Of a stretch of DNA of 64,000 nt, positions 1 through 12,215 are shown piece after piece (the stretch's first letter is position 1; each line of letters starts with the position of its first letter). A model generated the notes under the pieces. The model made no database searches. It was given only the letters and a program-made list of their open reading frames with translations, and was not told the DNA's origin. The translations under genes and the position numbers were made by a program. The DNA comes from Platerodrilus igneus (taxonomy: Eukaryota; Arthropoda; Insecta; Coleoptera; Lycidae), in the NCBI GenBank assembly GCA_036346225.1, contig JARFIW010000831.1, forward strand, positions 2,356,001 to 2,420,000. Reading direction: 5' to 3'.

Positions 1-116
1 TGATTTCGCAGTAGCATTCAGTTACTTCACTTCCATTTATTAATATGTGCCGACTATATAAGGCCAATGATACAAGCTTCATAGGTATAGCCAAAAACGT
101 GTTAATTTAAAGTTTG

Positions 117-128
117 TGTTTATTCTTC
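117..128. repeat. Target-site duplication, left, LINE copy 1
   Basis: TGTTTATTCTTC, repeated exactly at 4712-4723 directly after the GATGATG tail. The pair fixes both ends of the insertion. Confidence 0.8.
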
Positions 129-514
129 CCATTCTGAACGGACCTGCACCTTGACGACGTTTTATAATACTAGAACCGGTAGAATAGCTTGCGCCTTTCA
201 ATGAGCTAAAGAGCCGAACTATAGGTTTAATCAAATTAGTGGGGTCTTTAGTGAGAAACCAGACTAAGCCAGGTCCCCGAAAGAGGGCAGCAGCTTTTTC
301 GGTACTTAGAGTGGCAGAGACCATAGGGGCCGGTATGACATTCTAAGACACATTACTGCGATGTGGAAGGCAACGGAAAACCACCACATTACCTCCCAAG
401 TACACTGCGTACAGAAATTGTTAGTAAACATGATGGCATCCTCTGGGGTAAAAAATTCCTGAGGTAAAATAGTCCCCCATTCGGATCACCCGGGAGGGGA
501 CTACTTCGGGGGAT

Positions 515-3431
515 GTGATCCGAAAGTATAGAAAAAGATCCGTGAACATTCTGCAACTCGGAGCGTGGAATGTCAGAAGTATGAAACAAGTAGGTAAGCT
601 AGAGAACCTGAAACTCGTAATGGATAGGTTAGCACGAGACATGGTAGGAATCAGCGAAATTCGGTGGCCAGAGCCGGGGGGTTTTTGGAGTGGAGACTTT
701 GAGTGTGGGGATAGTTATGCGAAAAAAGATAGGACGACGTGTAGAAAACTACTTACAAAAGAACGAAAGAGTACTCCTAGTTAAATTTGAATCTAAACCA
801 TCTCTAGCTACAGTGAGGAAGAGGTAGATGCAATCTACAAATATATCGAAGACATACTACGATACGTAAAAGGACATGAAAATTTAATAATTACGGGGAA
901 TTTTAATGCTGTGGTAGGTGAGGGTAGGGTATGGTCGATAGTAGGTTTATTTGGTGTAGGCACGAGAAATGACAGGGGAAATAGACTGGTAGAATTTTGC
1001 GACAGGAACAACTTAACCATCACAAATACATGATTTCAACATCATGCTAGAAGACGATGCACGTGGAAGATGCCAGGAGATATAAGAAGATATCAAATAG
1101 ATTACATTCTTGTTAGACAACGGTTTAGAAATCAAGTAAAAAACTGTAGAAGCTACCCGGAAGCAGATATAGACACTAACCACAACATCGTAATTATGAA
1201 GGCAGCACTTAAATTTAAAAACCTGATAAAGGGGAACGAAAAAAGGCACATTGACTTTGAGAGGCTAAAATATAAAGATATCCACGGAAGATTTGAAAAA
1301 AGTCAAATGAATTGCCGAAAGATATCGGGAAAATTTCTGATACTAAGGAAATAGAAACAGTATGGAATAACATTAAATCCAGCTTAGACATGGCGGCCAG
1401 CGATATTCTGGGGTATACACAAAATGAAAATAAGAAACCATGGATAACAAAGGATCCCCTGAATTTAATAGAAGAAAGACGAAAATACAAAAATAGATCA
1501 GATGAAACAGGAAAACAGAGATACAAAGCCATAAAATGGGAAATTATTTGTAAATGCAGGAAAGCTAAAGAACAATGGATTGATGAAAAGTGCAAAAAGG
1601 TACAAACTAGGATGGAAATAGGAAAGACAGACGAAGCATACAAATTAATTAGATTGAATTTTAGGGATATAAAACCCTATAGCAAAAATATAAGTGATGC
1701 CGGAGGAAAAGTCATTATAGAAAATGTAGAGAGCGTAGCTAGATGGCAGGAATATATAGGGAATTTATATTCAGGAGAGGAACTAACAGCATTAGAACAG
1801 GAATCAGACATTGATAATGATGATCTGGGATATCAGATACTTAGAGATGAGTTTGAATTAGCATTAACGGGTCTGAAAACTGGTAAGGCGCCGGGTACAG
1901 ATAAGGTGCAAACAGAAACTCTAAAAGCCGCTGGACAAGCAGTAACAGAACGTCTCTTCCAACTTGTAAGCTATATGTATGAAACAGGAGAGATACCCAA
2001 AGATTTCAAACGTAATATCATAGTAACTATACCAAAAAAAAGAGGCGTGGATAGATGTGAAAATATTCCAACAATAAGTGTGACAGCACACGTATCAAAA
2101 ATATTAACTAGAATTGTACAAAGACGAATGGAAAAACGAGCTGAAGAAATACTGGGAGAAGATCAATTTGGGTTTAGGCGAAACAGGGGAACACGGGAGG
2201 TTATTTTAGCTCTGAGGGTGGTAATGGAGAAAACAATAGAGAAGGGGAAAGCGTATACATAGGGTTTGTAGATCTGGAAAAAGCATTCGACAATGTAAAA
2301 GTTTGGAATGAGTTTTAGGGATAGACGGATAGTACATTGCTTATACAAAGAGCATACAGCGGTAATAGAATTAGAGCAAGAAAGTATAGAAGTAAATATT
2401 AGGAAAGGGGTGAGACAGGGACGTGCCTTATCTCCATTAATTTTTAACTTGTACATAGAAGAGGCAATGAATACTGTCAAATACAGGAAGGCATTTGGAA
2501 TTACTATGCAGGGAAAAAAGATCGATATGCTTAGATTTGTAGATGATATAGCGGTATTAGCATCTTGCAAAGAAGAGTTATTATAAGCTGCTCTTAATGA
2601 AATGGAAACATTTCTAACGGAGAGATATGGTATGACAATTGACAAAAATGAAACTAAAGTTCTAGTATGCAAAAGAGGAGAAAGTAAATCAAAAGCAAGA
2701 ATACAAGTAAGTAACAAGAACTTACAAGAGGTTAAGGATTTCTGCTACCTAGGAAGTCAAATAACGCAAGATGGGAAAAGCACACAAGATATAAAACAAA
2801 GATTAGCACAAGGTCGTGCTACATTTAACAAGAAAAAGCAAATACTGTGCTCAAAGACCACAAACATAAAAACAAGGAAAAGATTGCTTAAAACATTTGT
2901 GGAGCATAGCACTGTATGGCTATGATGCCTGAACAGTAGGAAAAGCAGACAAGATAAAGGTAGAAGCCTTTGAAATAAGGTGCTACAGACGTATGATGAA
3001 TATATCATGGACAGGCAAAGTTAAAAACAAAGAGGTACTAGAAATGATAGGGAAAGAAAGAAATATGTGGAAAACGGTAAAAAAATAGGAGGGATAGGAT
3101 GATAGGACACATACTAAGACATTAGGGAATAGTGTGGAATGTATTAGGAGCAGAGATAGGAAAAATGAGAAGTAGAGGTAGACCTAGGTTAGACTACTGC
3201 ACACAGATAGTGAAAGATATAGGCTGTAGGAATTTCAAGGAAATGTGTAAGCAGCTCGGAATAGAGATCAATGGAGGCACGCTTCCAACCAGTCGCAAGA
3301 TGAAAAAACTAATGACAAAAATAATAACTGTACTTAAACATGGTGACCATTATAAACAACTACAGATATTGGTGTTGCAATACTCTCAACTATTGTTAAT
3401 TGTGCGAAAGGATTTACTGGAAAACTATTAA
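515..3431 (+). pseudogene. LINE endonuclease-reverse transcriptase, broken (copy 1)
   Basis: Relic of the element's protein. The N-terminal endonuclease begins GAWNVRSMKQVGKLENLK with ISEIRW (515-784), continues in other frames through DYILVRQRF and YPEADIDT (1070-1354), then the RT domain: GKAPGTDKVQTE, DQFGFRRNRGTRE, GVRQGRALSPLIFNLYIEE and the catalytic box as FVDDIAVLA (1312-2586). The C-terminal part is read at 2602-3431. The frame is broken by at least four stops or shifts (near 784, 2262, 2586 and 2925) and there is a deletion near 785-830 relative to the copy at 37.5 kb. The usual Cys in GVRQGCALSP is Arg here and the usual FADD is FVDD, so the protein is not functional. Confidence 0.85.
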
Positions 3432-3568
3432 TACGGCAAATGTCCAAGTGTTGGGGGATCTTTGGGAGCCACAGGGTGCTTAACCCCCTTCACATACCAT
3501 TGAATCTCTGTGAAATAGGGCATGTAATTAGAAAACAATACAAGGGAATCGAGCTGTATATAGGCTGC

Positions 3569-3872
3569 AGGCGGCTCCGTGGCGTAGTGGTATGTGTGTG
3601 ACTACTACGCCCAAGGTCCCGGGTTCGAATCCCGACACGGTCCGCTTGAAAAATGTTAAGCGAGCATTTTTCTCAAAAATACACCCTCGTTCGGATGAGA
3701 GGTAAAATGGAGGTCCCGTGTGTGAGTGTTGTCACGCACGTTAAAGATCCCTACCTTGCTTGGAACAGCAAGGATTCGGCAAAATTCAAAATTTTCCAGG
3801 TAAAAAAAAAAAAAAACTCGCTTCCTGGCCAATGTAGTACCTTCGGGTGGAGCATTGGAAAATCACATGTAA
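3569..3872 (+). mobile_element. tRNA-derived SINE in LINE copy 1
   Basis: About 304 bp. The head has an RNA polymerase III A box (GTGGCGTAGTGG) and an exact B box (GGTTCGAATCC). The body contains CACGTTAAAGATCCC followed by the hairpin CCTTGCT/AGCAAGG, and the end is GGAAAATCACATGTAA. It is flanked by an exact 14-bp TSD, TGTATATAGGCTGC (3555-3568 and 3873-3886). This is the best-preserved full-length plus-strand copy with an intact TSD in the window and serves as the reference for the others. Confidence 0.9.
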
Positions 3873-4711
3873 TGTATATAGGCTGCTCTGAGAATTTCAG
3901 GGAACTGTGTAGGCTAGCTCAAAACATAAATAAGCTGAAGTACAAGTCCAACCAGTTTCAAGACGTAAAACCCAACGACGAAAAAATAAGTGCTCTTAAA
4001 TCTGAAGATTATTATAAACAACTACAGGTGTTGGTTGTGACATATTTTCAACTAATGTTGATTGTGCGAAAGGATAAATTGAAAAACTATTAATTCGACA
4101 AAGGTTCAAGTGCTGGAGAAACTTGGCAGCCAAAGGCTGCTTACCCCCCTTCACATACCTCTGATAATCAGGGAAACAGGGTATATAACTGTAAAACAAT
4201 AGAAGATGGACCGAACTGCATCAAACAAGAAAGAACAGCAGCTATGTTCAAAGACAACAAACATAGATACAAGAAGAAAACTATTCAAAGCATAGTGTCG
4301 AGCACAACACAGTACATCCATGAAATAGGAGCAGCAGGAAAACCAGACAGAAAGTGATAGAAGCGTTCTGGAATGTTGTGCTTCAGATGTATGAGGATGG
4401 TCGCATGGACAGACAAAGTTAATAAGAAATAGGTTGTAGAAATGGCAGAGGAATACAGATATCTGTGGAAAACAAAAAAACAGGAGAAAAATAAGGACAT
4501 GATACGTTCTAAGGCATTTCTGGGGAATAGTACAGGCAAGCAGGTAGGAAATCGTACGTAGAGGTGGACCGAGATCAGACTTTCGCATACAGATGGTGAT
4601 AGATGCAGACTGTGCAAATTTCAGGGAAATGTGTAGGTTGGTTCAGACTAGGAAACAATGAGGGTACGCGTCCAACCAGTTCTAGGACTGAAGACCCAAT
4701 GATGATGCTGA

Positions 4712-4723
4712 TGTTTATTCTTC
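4712..4723. repeat. Target-site duplication, right, LINE copy 1
   Basis: Exact match to 117-128, immediately 3' of the short-repeat tail of LINE copy 1. Confidence 0.8.
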
Positions 4724-7700
4724 GCAGCAATTTTGATAAATATTACCCTATTTTTTAAAATTATTTCAAGGTGTGAGGCGCACATCTAGCTTATTGTGAG
4801 AACTTGCTAATTTAACTAACTTAATTTGCTTATAACTTTATTGCAATTACGATTATAGAATTAATTCTACAACCCATTCAGCTCAACGAAACGCAGTCGG
4901 CTTGTTGAATCTTCGCCCAAATTTTTGATACAACTTTACGCTTTTTGTGTCAACTTACTAGACACAAAATCGATACGCATTGATAAACTGTTTTAAGTTA
5001 ATGGTTGTGCTTTCGGAAGTAAAAAATTTTGAAACTCTCAAACATCACGAACGTTTTATTCAAGTACTCTGCCCGAAAAAAGTATTACATCAGTTTTATT
5101 ATTATTATTAAAAACGAACAGTAGAATTACTCCAAACCGGGGGACATCAATTTAATCTATTTTATCGTATTATCCCCCCTTTTATTATCAATTGATTTTG
5201 CTTCCCACTTATTCATTTGTTAATTGTGCGGTCGGTCGGTCTGCAAATCTATATTACGAACAACCGCAACCTGTTTTAATGCAGATTGAAGATTGAAGCA
5301 AGTGTGGTTGTGTGGGTGATTTTGCAATAAAAGTTAGTCTGTAATCAGGACACGGTTTTAACTGAAGACTGGCAGCAGCCTTTAACAGCCTTTGGTATGT
5401 TAATATTTTTTCTTAAGCTGACTTTTTATTACGTGCATCCCTATTTCGAAACTTTCATTGAGGTACGGGTTTTTAAGTGCATTAAAATGGGTAGATCGTG
5501 CTGTATTTACGCACTGTTTATGTTCATTACGCTATAGATAGGCGATAGATTATCGACTTTTATTAGATAACATGCATTTGCTTAAGCAAATATTAAATAA
5601 TTCGAAGGTATTTTAGTGGCGTTTCATAATGAATGACGTTCTAGTTGGTCAACTATACGAATAGAAAGTATAATAATTATGAAATTACAAAACTCATGAA
5701 GACGTAGACGTAATAAATGCATTCAAATTAGCAGCATTAGAATATTAATGAGCTTAATTTTCTGCATAACCGACTTATAATATACCTAGTATTAATTTAT
5801 TTTTAATAATACGAATCAAAATCATGAATCACGCAAACCTTATTAAACTTTTTTGTCCATTCTAGAATTTTTTCATTGAAGTATATAAGTATGTATCGTA
5901 TATATTAATCACCGAGTAGTTTTTCTGTAAATGGAAACAGCTTTGTACTGCCGCCATGTAAATATTACGAAATGGAGGTCTTGAAAAAATAAACATCCTT
6001 GAGAGTAAAAACAAAATAGTGTAATTGTGCAAATATACTTAAATTGTATAATTTAATTAGGAACGGTTTATAAACGCATAATTATACGTTCTTAGGAAAT
6101 TTGGTGACTGTTTTATTGATGGTTTCTTGTATACATGATCTAATTTAGTTTCAGGGTAATAACCTCAATAAGAGTCGCGTTTGTCAAATTTACGAATGAA
6201 GCCTATTTTGATTAATTAATGCTTTCAGTTTGTTTAATTAACGCAATTGACTATGCATGGTGTTGATAATCCGTATCGCGGCTATTTAGACCATTGTAGC
6301 CATTTCTCAGAGTTCAAATTAGTTACAAGACAAATTTTATGGTCGTAATAGAGTAAAAGTTGGTAATTGGACTGTTACGAAGCCAGTTTCACGCTATAAT
6401 TCGCTAAAACTTGTTTTTGAAGTTACATACAAGAGAAGAACATTAAAACATTACAAACTGTAACCTTTCTTCTATCCTGCATAATGCATAAAAAAAGTTC
6501 AACGGAACTGACAAGACCTAGTTCACGAATCGCGATTGCAAAGGTTTTGTAGCAATAACTTAAAATATCAATGATATCATACAATTTGCTTAGCTTCATA
6601 AATTCAATATAAACATAACGCCTGCTTTCGTTGAAAATTACAAAATGTTAATTTAATTCAGAAAATTTGTATAAACGTTCTTTGGTTTCAAATTTTCCAC
6701 ACCATCTCGCTCTCTTGGTCACAACTTCAAGGTTAGTTTGACGTAGCTCTTCCCCAATTCCTATCCCGAGCTAACTCTTTCCGGCCTGTAACTCTCTTTA
6801 CGTAAGTCTTTTATAATCTGGGTTAAATAGTTGAGGTTTTACCGTCCTCTACGCGCTTTGCTTTATTACTGTCCCAACCTATCTTCTTGTCACATCTGCT
6901 TTTTATTACACTTGCAATACTTTCATTTTCCAGTTTCAAAACCCTATCCACCACATCCTAACTGATCTTATGCTCTACTCTCCTCTATTTTATACTATAT
7001 CCTGTTATATATTATTTTGGTTAATATTTTCGATCAATGGGCCAGCGTACAGAAACGTTATATTTTTTATTTTGTATTTCTTAATATTGGATTTGTTCCT
7101 CCTTATAAGCTATTGTGAACCATACTGCAATTTCCACGTGAATAACTATATTTAAGTCAAAAGAAGTACAAGTAAGAAATGAAACTGTCAATAATGTGAA
7201 CGGCTAGTTCAAGAATAGATCAAGAGAGTGGTTATACGCCAATTTGTTGACTCAGACAATAAAAACACAAGGCGTCACAGCATCTACAAAAACCAACGAA
7301 CCCCTATAAAGATGGTTTACTACCCTATGAGAAGATACTGAAACTCACGAGTTAGTGGGACTATAAATACTGATAGCGTACAAAACATTACCTGGAAATA
7401 AACCACTAGAAGTCCTGCAGATAACTCTCTTCACCTTACCTTAATTCTTAACATGATAATTAATTTTATTAATAACCTTTCAATAACTTCACAGATTTTC
7501 TAAAAAATAAAAATGTTCAAATTCAACTACAATTTTTTTATAGCACAAAATAATAAAAATTCTTTTAAACTCATAAAATGTTGTTAATATTGTTACAGTT
7601 TTAATAATACGTGCTCAAGAAATTTCAAGTCTAATGTTGCGGCGCTAATTGTAACGAGTATTTTACTTTAAAAAATTTAAGTTTTATACATTGAAGATGG

Positions 7701-7984
7701 AAAAGCTAAAAACTGTATGCCGACTGCTGACTTGGCTATTACCGCAAGGGTGGGAGGGATGAGTCGGGCCTGAATTTACTTAGTTAGATGTAACAAGTAT
7801 TAATGTAAGAAAAACACTAAGCGGACTGTAACTTGCTGAATTAGTTTCTCCTATTTATTTGAAATTGATTACATAATGCTCATTTCAAAACTTCTAATGT
7901 CACATTACATGTTAGAGGTTAATCTGTATTTCATTAAGGGATAGGAGTCTGTGGGGTGAGTCATACGTCCGTTTCCTTTGTAAG
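4724..7984. other. AT-rich non-coding DNA, nothing recognised
   Basis: Intergenic or intronic sequence. No open frame with coding character, no LTR, no inverted-repeat termini and no RNA gene could be supported on either strand. Short open frames here are low-complexity and rich in Phe, Leu and Ile. Confidence 0.6.
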
Positions 7985-9275
7985 GGTTTAAAGTCCATAG
8001 TCTATGCGTCTTTTACAGATGTTTAGGGCTTGTTTATAAACTGGACAATCGAGGCTAATCACAGGATGATCATGAGGTTTGTTTATTCTTAGACAGTTCG
8101 TGCAAGTGAGGGCGGCTGTTGTTGGTCTGGTGCAGTTTCGTATTGTGTGTTGTTCGGAACACCTGCCACAGGATACCTGGGACCGACAGACCTTCGCCGA
8201 GTGGCCGGACCTCTGACAGTTGTAGCACCTGGTGACGGATACCAGGTCTCGGGTTCGGTAAGCTTTGTATCCTATAAACAGGTGCGTGTGGTTTGTCTGG
8301 GAGAAACGTTGATATTCATATTGTCCGTGTTGTTTGTTTTAGGTCTTCGTACCGCTACGTGTATTTCGTTTCTGTACTGGTCTTTAGGAGTTAAGTTGTG
8401 AAGAGAGTTTTGAGTGTAAATGAAATTTAGGACGTCGGTGTTGGAAGTTTCTTTGTCTGGGTCGAAGATTATGAGCTGAGGTTGTCTTGGGGCCGGGACA
8501 TGGACGGAACATGACTGTTGGTTCAAGGTTGTAATAAGTCTTGTCTGTTAGGATGCTGATGGCGGTTTGGGTGAGTCGGATGTTTCTTATGTTGAGATTG
8601 GGAAGGGGCGATTGAAGATTAGTTTTATGATTTTTAGGAGAGCGAAGGGGCCCGTATCTGATGTGGTCGGTTTTAGAGTAATTAATTTAGAAGGTGGTCT
8701 TGTTGGGGAAGCGTGTTGCGAAATTGTTTTGGATGATGTTGCGGCAGCGTATGTAATGGGGGTGGAGACAGAGGTAAATGGTTGTGTGTCAATGTGTGTA
8801 AGTGTTGAACTGAGCATTACCTTTGTTGGATCTCCTAATGATTTTTCAGCTGACTGTAATTTGGTAATGACAATGTCGTGTAGGTGTGAATTTTCTGTGG
8901 CGATAAGGGCCAGTTCTTCGAATTTAGCGATGAGGTATGAAGCATTCGGTTTGCTGATCTTATTGTTGTCTTTTAATACGAACTCAATAATGTCTATTTT
9001 AATGTCACTGATTCTTTTTAAAGTTGATGTTGACAGTTGTTCCGTGTTGTCGTCTTCTTCTCGCGATCTTTATAGATTTATTTTCAGAGGCGTTAGATCC
9101 CACTGAGGATGTTTGAGATCGCGGAAGTGGTGAGTATAATATCTTGAAGGGTGTTAACGCGTCCACCGATGGAGGAGGTGGTGGGGGTGTTAACGGCACT
9201 GTTGGTATTGTTGATTTGTTTGAAGTTACTGACCTTAGTTTCTTTGGCTGGTCTCTTAGTGGCATGTGTTTTCAA
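7985..9275 (-). pseudogene. LINE ORF1 (gag-like zinc-knuckle protein) relic
   Basis: Minus-strand relic of the nucleic-acid-binding ORF1 protein of a Jockey/I/R1-type LINE. The 5' part (9275 to about 8590) encodes a Pro/Thr/Ser-rich N-terminus. The middle (8526-8272) holds the domain typical of these ORF1s (QPQLIIFDPDKET, then NEIHVAVRR). A frameshift leads to three consecutive zinc knuckles between about 8260 and 8040: CYNCQRSGHSAKVC, CGRCSEQHTIRNC and CTNCLRINKPH. At least two frame breaks separate the parts. No endonuclease or RT follows downstream, so only ORF1 remains. Zinc-knuckle spacing was read by translating the minus strand by eye; the precise clade is not resolved. Confidence 0.75.
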
Positions 9276-11155
9276 ACGAATGTTTGTTCGAAATTATCGC
9301 ACACACACACCTGGTTTTCAACGTACGACTCTAAGCGATTCTTAAAAGTTTGCACACTTGTACAGGTAGTTTTGTTCACAGTTTATGCAAAAAATAACTG
9401 GATAATATATTTAATTTGGTTAAATTACCCTTCCGGGGGTAATAAGTTAAGACTATCTCGCCCTCGCACTGTAATTTGTCGTTTAGAATGATTTTATTGT
9501 AGTAAATTATAATAAAATTTTAATTGGAATTAAATGTTCAATTTAAATGAATTAAACTGTTATCGGAGCGATATGAATACGCATCTTGCTCGTTCGACGA
9601 TACGAGCTCAAGTTAGGTTAGTGGCAAAGTACTGACTGCTGACAGGTCATTTTGGAGCCTTCGGCCGCATGGCAAACCTAACTAAAATTAACCAAATCCC
9701 AACGGCCATACCTCGCTGACTAACCCACTACACCGAAGTGAAAATACTGAAAATCTATCACTAGAAGGCGCTAAAGTCCACTTTTTGAAAATATAAATAT
9801 GTACGTGACATGTAAATAAAAGGCAATTTTGGACATCCGCCATTTCAGCGGGTGTCATGAGCGACGCTAACTTCGCTTAATTCATGCTCAAAAAATTATT
9901 CTTTTAAATTACTGAATTAATTTTGAAATTTTGTAAAATTTAAAGTATTAAATAAAAGTCTTACAATCCCCATGTAACTTAACGCTAAATGGCCGTAGAG
10001 TACACTTTTTGAAAATACTTATGTGCGTGTCATATAAAGAAATGGCAATTTTGGGCCACGCGGGTGTAGTGAGTGACGCCTAATTTTAATTGATTTATGC
10101 TCAGGGCATCGAAAGGAACATTTTCATATATAAAAAATTTGAATTCCTGGCGAGAGTAAAGTAAAGGTGTTCCGAAAACATTTCACTGATACGATGAACG
10201 ACAGTGAAATCGGTCATTGGTGTTCTTTCTTTGCAAATTGCTAGCAAACTAGAACTTTTAATAACGATTTGAATCTAACTACAGGGTTTTTTTATCCCAG
10301 GGCTATTTATAGTACTTTTTAGTAATCATCTACAACATCCATTGTTGATTTTACCTGGAGGACATTTTAAAAATTTAAACATCGTTTAAATAATATTTTT
10401 GCGGAGAAATGCTCCAAAGTCTAAGACTTGTTAATTTGACAATTTTTAAAGGAAAAATAGGATTCGGATCTATGTTTGTTTATATTTTTTTTTACTCAAA
10501 ACGGCATCAGATTTCATTTTCCAAAGTTTGTTATAATGCAGTAAATCACCATGTATGGTCCCGCGGTTTTTCTTTAAATGTCTGTTTTTCGTGTAGAAGA
10601 TTAATTGACATCAATCAAGGTAAACATCAGACTCTGATATGTAATTTTGAAATCATACGTTGTATCGCAACACTCTAAATTACTATATTTATTAGTAAAC
10701 TAGCCTTCAAGCCTACTGGCGGTATTGAAACGCTTAATGCAAGATAATAACATTTTAATGATATTTTCCAGATGATTTTTCTCTAAATGGGTATATAGTT
10801 GTTCCCGCGGGTATCCTGCTTTGAATTTAAAATATATGTACATCGCACGTAAGCCAATTTTTTACGAATTACCACACCCACACGGAATTTAAAATAATTC
10901 CATAGCACATGCGAAAATCATCGCCGAACTAAATTGTTTTGAATACTTTGCGTTTGCCAACTGGGTTAAAATTGATGTAGTATTTATAGGTCAATAATTA
11001 ACTCCGCCATTGGAATAAACACATCTGTGAGATTGCTTAACGAAGGAAACAATAACGATTAGTAAAAGTTTGCAGTTTGCGGATTGCGTTGCTTTGTAGT
11101 GCTTTGCTCTCACCGCGATAAATGAATTTACAATTAACAGGAATGTTTGTTTCAG
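9276..11155. other. Non-coding DNA upstream of the tensin-like exon
   Basis: Apart from the direct repeat at 9771-10103, no gene, element terminus or RNA gene was recognised. If the exon at 11156 is real, this is intron sequence of the host gene. Confidence 0.5.
9771..10103. repeat. Diverged direct repeat, two units
   Basis: Units at about 9771-9894 and 9990-10103 share CACTTTTTGAAAATA, GGCAATTTTGG, CGGGTGT and TTCATGCTCA/TTTATGCTCA blocks in the same order, about 219 bp apart. No coding content or terminal structure links them to a named element. Confidence 0.6.
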
Positions 11156-11287
11156 AAAATGGCAATCATACGTTTGGTCCTCTAGACGGAAGTATTTACG
11201 CCACTATTGCTAAAAAGTCGGAATTATCTCCCGGCGCTGTTTCTAGTCCGCTTACTGTGTCGATGGACTCTGGTATTTCTTCAGCAG
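11156..11287 (+). CDS. Probable host exon, tensin-like (single internal exon)
   Basis: A 132-nt exon preceded by a T-rich stretch and TTTCAG and followed by GTGAGA. Both boundaries fall after the first base of a codon (phase 1-1), so the exon could be spliced without changing frame. It encodes 44 residues including FGPLDGSIYATIAKK and SPLTVSMDSGISSAG. Tensins, focal-adhesion adaptor proteins linking integrins to actin, carry a similar GPLDGSxYA segment followed by a Ser-rich SVSSDSGxS stretch between the PTEN-like C2 region and the SH2-PTB tail; the insect orthologue is blistery. The frame stays open from 11122 to 11337 but the flanks lose the coding character. It is the only segment here resembling a cellular gene. 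The family call rests on recalled motif similarity, and no other exon of the gene was found in the window. Confidence 0.65.
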
Positions 11288-11341
11288 GTGAGACAAGTGT
11301 ATTGTTTTTCTGTTATCAGGTTTATTGCTTCATTTAGTGAA

Positions 11342-11360
11342 AGTAGTAGTAGTAGTAGTA
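11342..11360. repeat. (AGT)n microsatellite
   Basis: Six to seven AGT units just downstream of the tensin-like exon. Confidence 0.9.
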
Positions 11361-11844
11361 GAAACAGCAGGTTTTAATTAGTTCGTATGAATAAAAGTGG
11401 TAGCATGGTCAGGGCTAGCCTTTAAGTCACCTCAGCTAAATTAAAAATTTGCTACTTTTGAGTATAGAAAAAATGGTGTAACTTCAAGATTTTTAATGAC
11501 AGCGCTTTATTTCTTATCTCAGTAAAATATCTGGGAGTTTAAAAGCAAGCAACCTAAATGATTCAGAAACAGCGCTACCGTTGCTTTTAATTCGTACTCG
11601 ATCCCTTAAATAACCATATTTGATATTCTTACTTCAGGTGCTGTTTTTTTCAATTAATTTTTAACTGATTTCAAATTGGAAAACCTCATTCGTCAGAGGC
11701 AACAGTTACAAAAGCAGTTAGTAAAATCTTATAAATAGTACGTAAATTTGGAACAAAATTTAAATTTGAAACGAATTTTAAAACGTGCTAATGTAGTAGA
11801 TCCTTTTCTAAAAGAGAACAGACCACGGTTGTTCCATCTCTACC

Positions 11845-11915
11845 TTTGACTTTCCAATGCTCCACCCAAAGGTGGCCAGGAAGGGAGTGTTTTTACCTGA
11901 AAATTTTGAATTTTG
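11845..11915 (-). mobile_element. SINE 3' fragment
   Basis: The 3' terminal 70 bp or so of the SINE in reverse orientation (TTTCCAATGCTCCACCC ... GAATTTTGC). The flank (GGTTGTTCCATCTCTACCTTTG) resembles the linkers of the SINE array at 12.9-13.5 kb, which suggests it belongs to the same old array. Confidence 0.75.
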
Positions 11916-11924
11916 CATATTAAG

Positions 11925-12215
11925 TCAGTTAATGCAAATATGAGTATTAACAGGATTAACACGAGTGCGTGTTAATAAGCACAAACAAGAACAAATAGTC
12001 GTCTATCGCTATGAAAGCACAAGCATAAATATAACAACCGCATTAAGTCAGTTGAGGACAAATGCAGTATGAACCAGATTAACACAAGTGCGTGTTAATC
12101 AGCACAAACAAGAACAAACTTTAAATTAATTAACCCAAATACAATATGAATGCAGGATTAACACGAATGTTAATGAGTACAAACGAACAAACATGAAATA
12201 TACAAACTTAACCTA
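11925..12215. repeat. Tandem repeat, about three units
   Basis: Three imperfect units each centred on GATTAACACGAGTGCGTGTT followed by AGCACAAACAAGAACAAA (near 11955, 12077 and 12152); spacing is 75-120 bp. Each core contains the short inverted repeat TTAACAC/GTGTTAA. Confidence 0.65.

Larger units (their letters stand above)
129..4711 (+). mobile_element. RTE-like LINE, copy 1, near full length but decayed
   Basis: Non-LTR retrotransposon of the apurinic-endonuclease/reverse-transcriptase class, whose proteins are often annotated as craniofacial development protein 2-like. It starts CCATTC, has a 5' untranslated region of about 300 bp closely matched at 37219 and 59554, then a broken endonuclease-RT frame, and ends in a GATGATG-type 3' tail. 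It is flanked by the 12-bp repeat TGTTTATTCTTC (117-128 and 4712-4723), read as a TSD. The 3' third holds three diverged repeats of the C-terminal coding/UTR module (about 3160-3560, 3885-4215, 4215-4710), the same order as in the other two copies. A SINE sits between the first two modules. Assignment to the RTE group is from protein motifs and the short-repeat tail; the exact clade is uncertain. Confidence 0.85.

Noticed and set aside
3569..3645. tRNA gene on the plus strand
   Set aside because: A and B boxes are present, but the sequence is the head of a repeated SINE with a shared 3' body and TSD; the same applies at 45537 and near 61440.
8567..9491. Plus-strand frames rich in Val, Gly and Ser
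   Set aside because: Antisense to the LINE ORF1 relic, whose zinc knuckles and domain order are clear on the minus strand.
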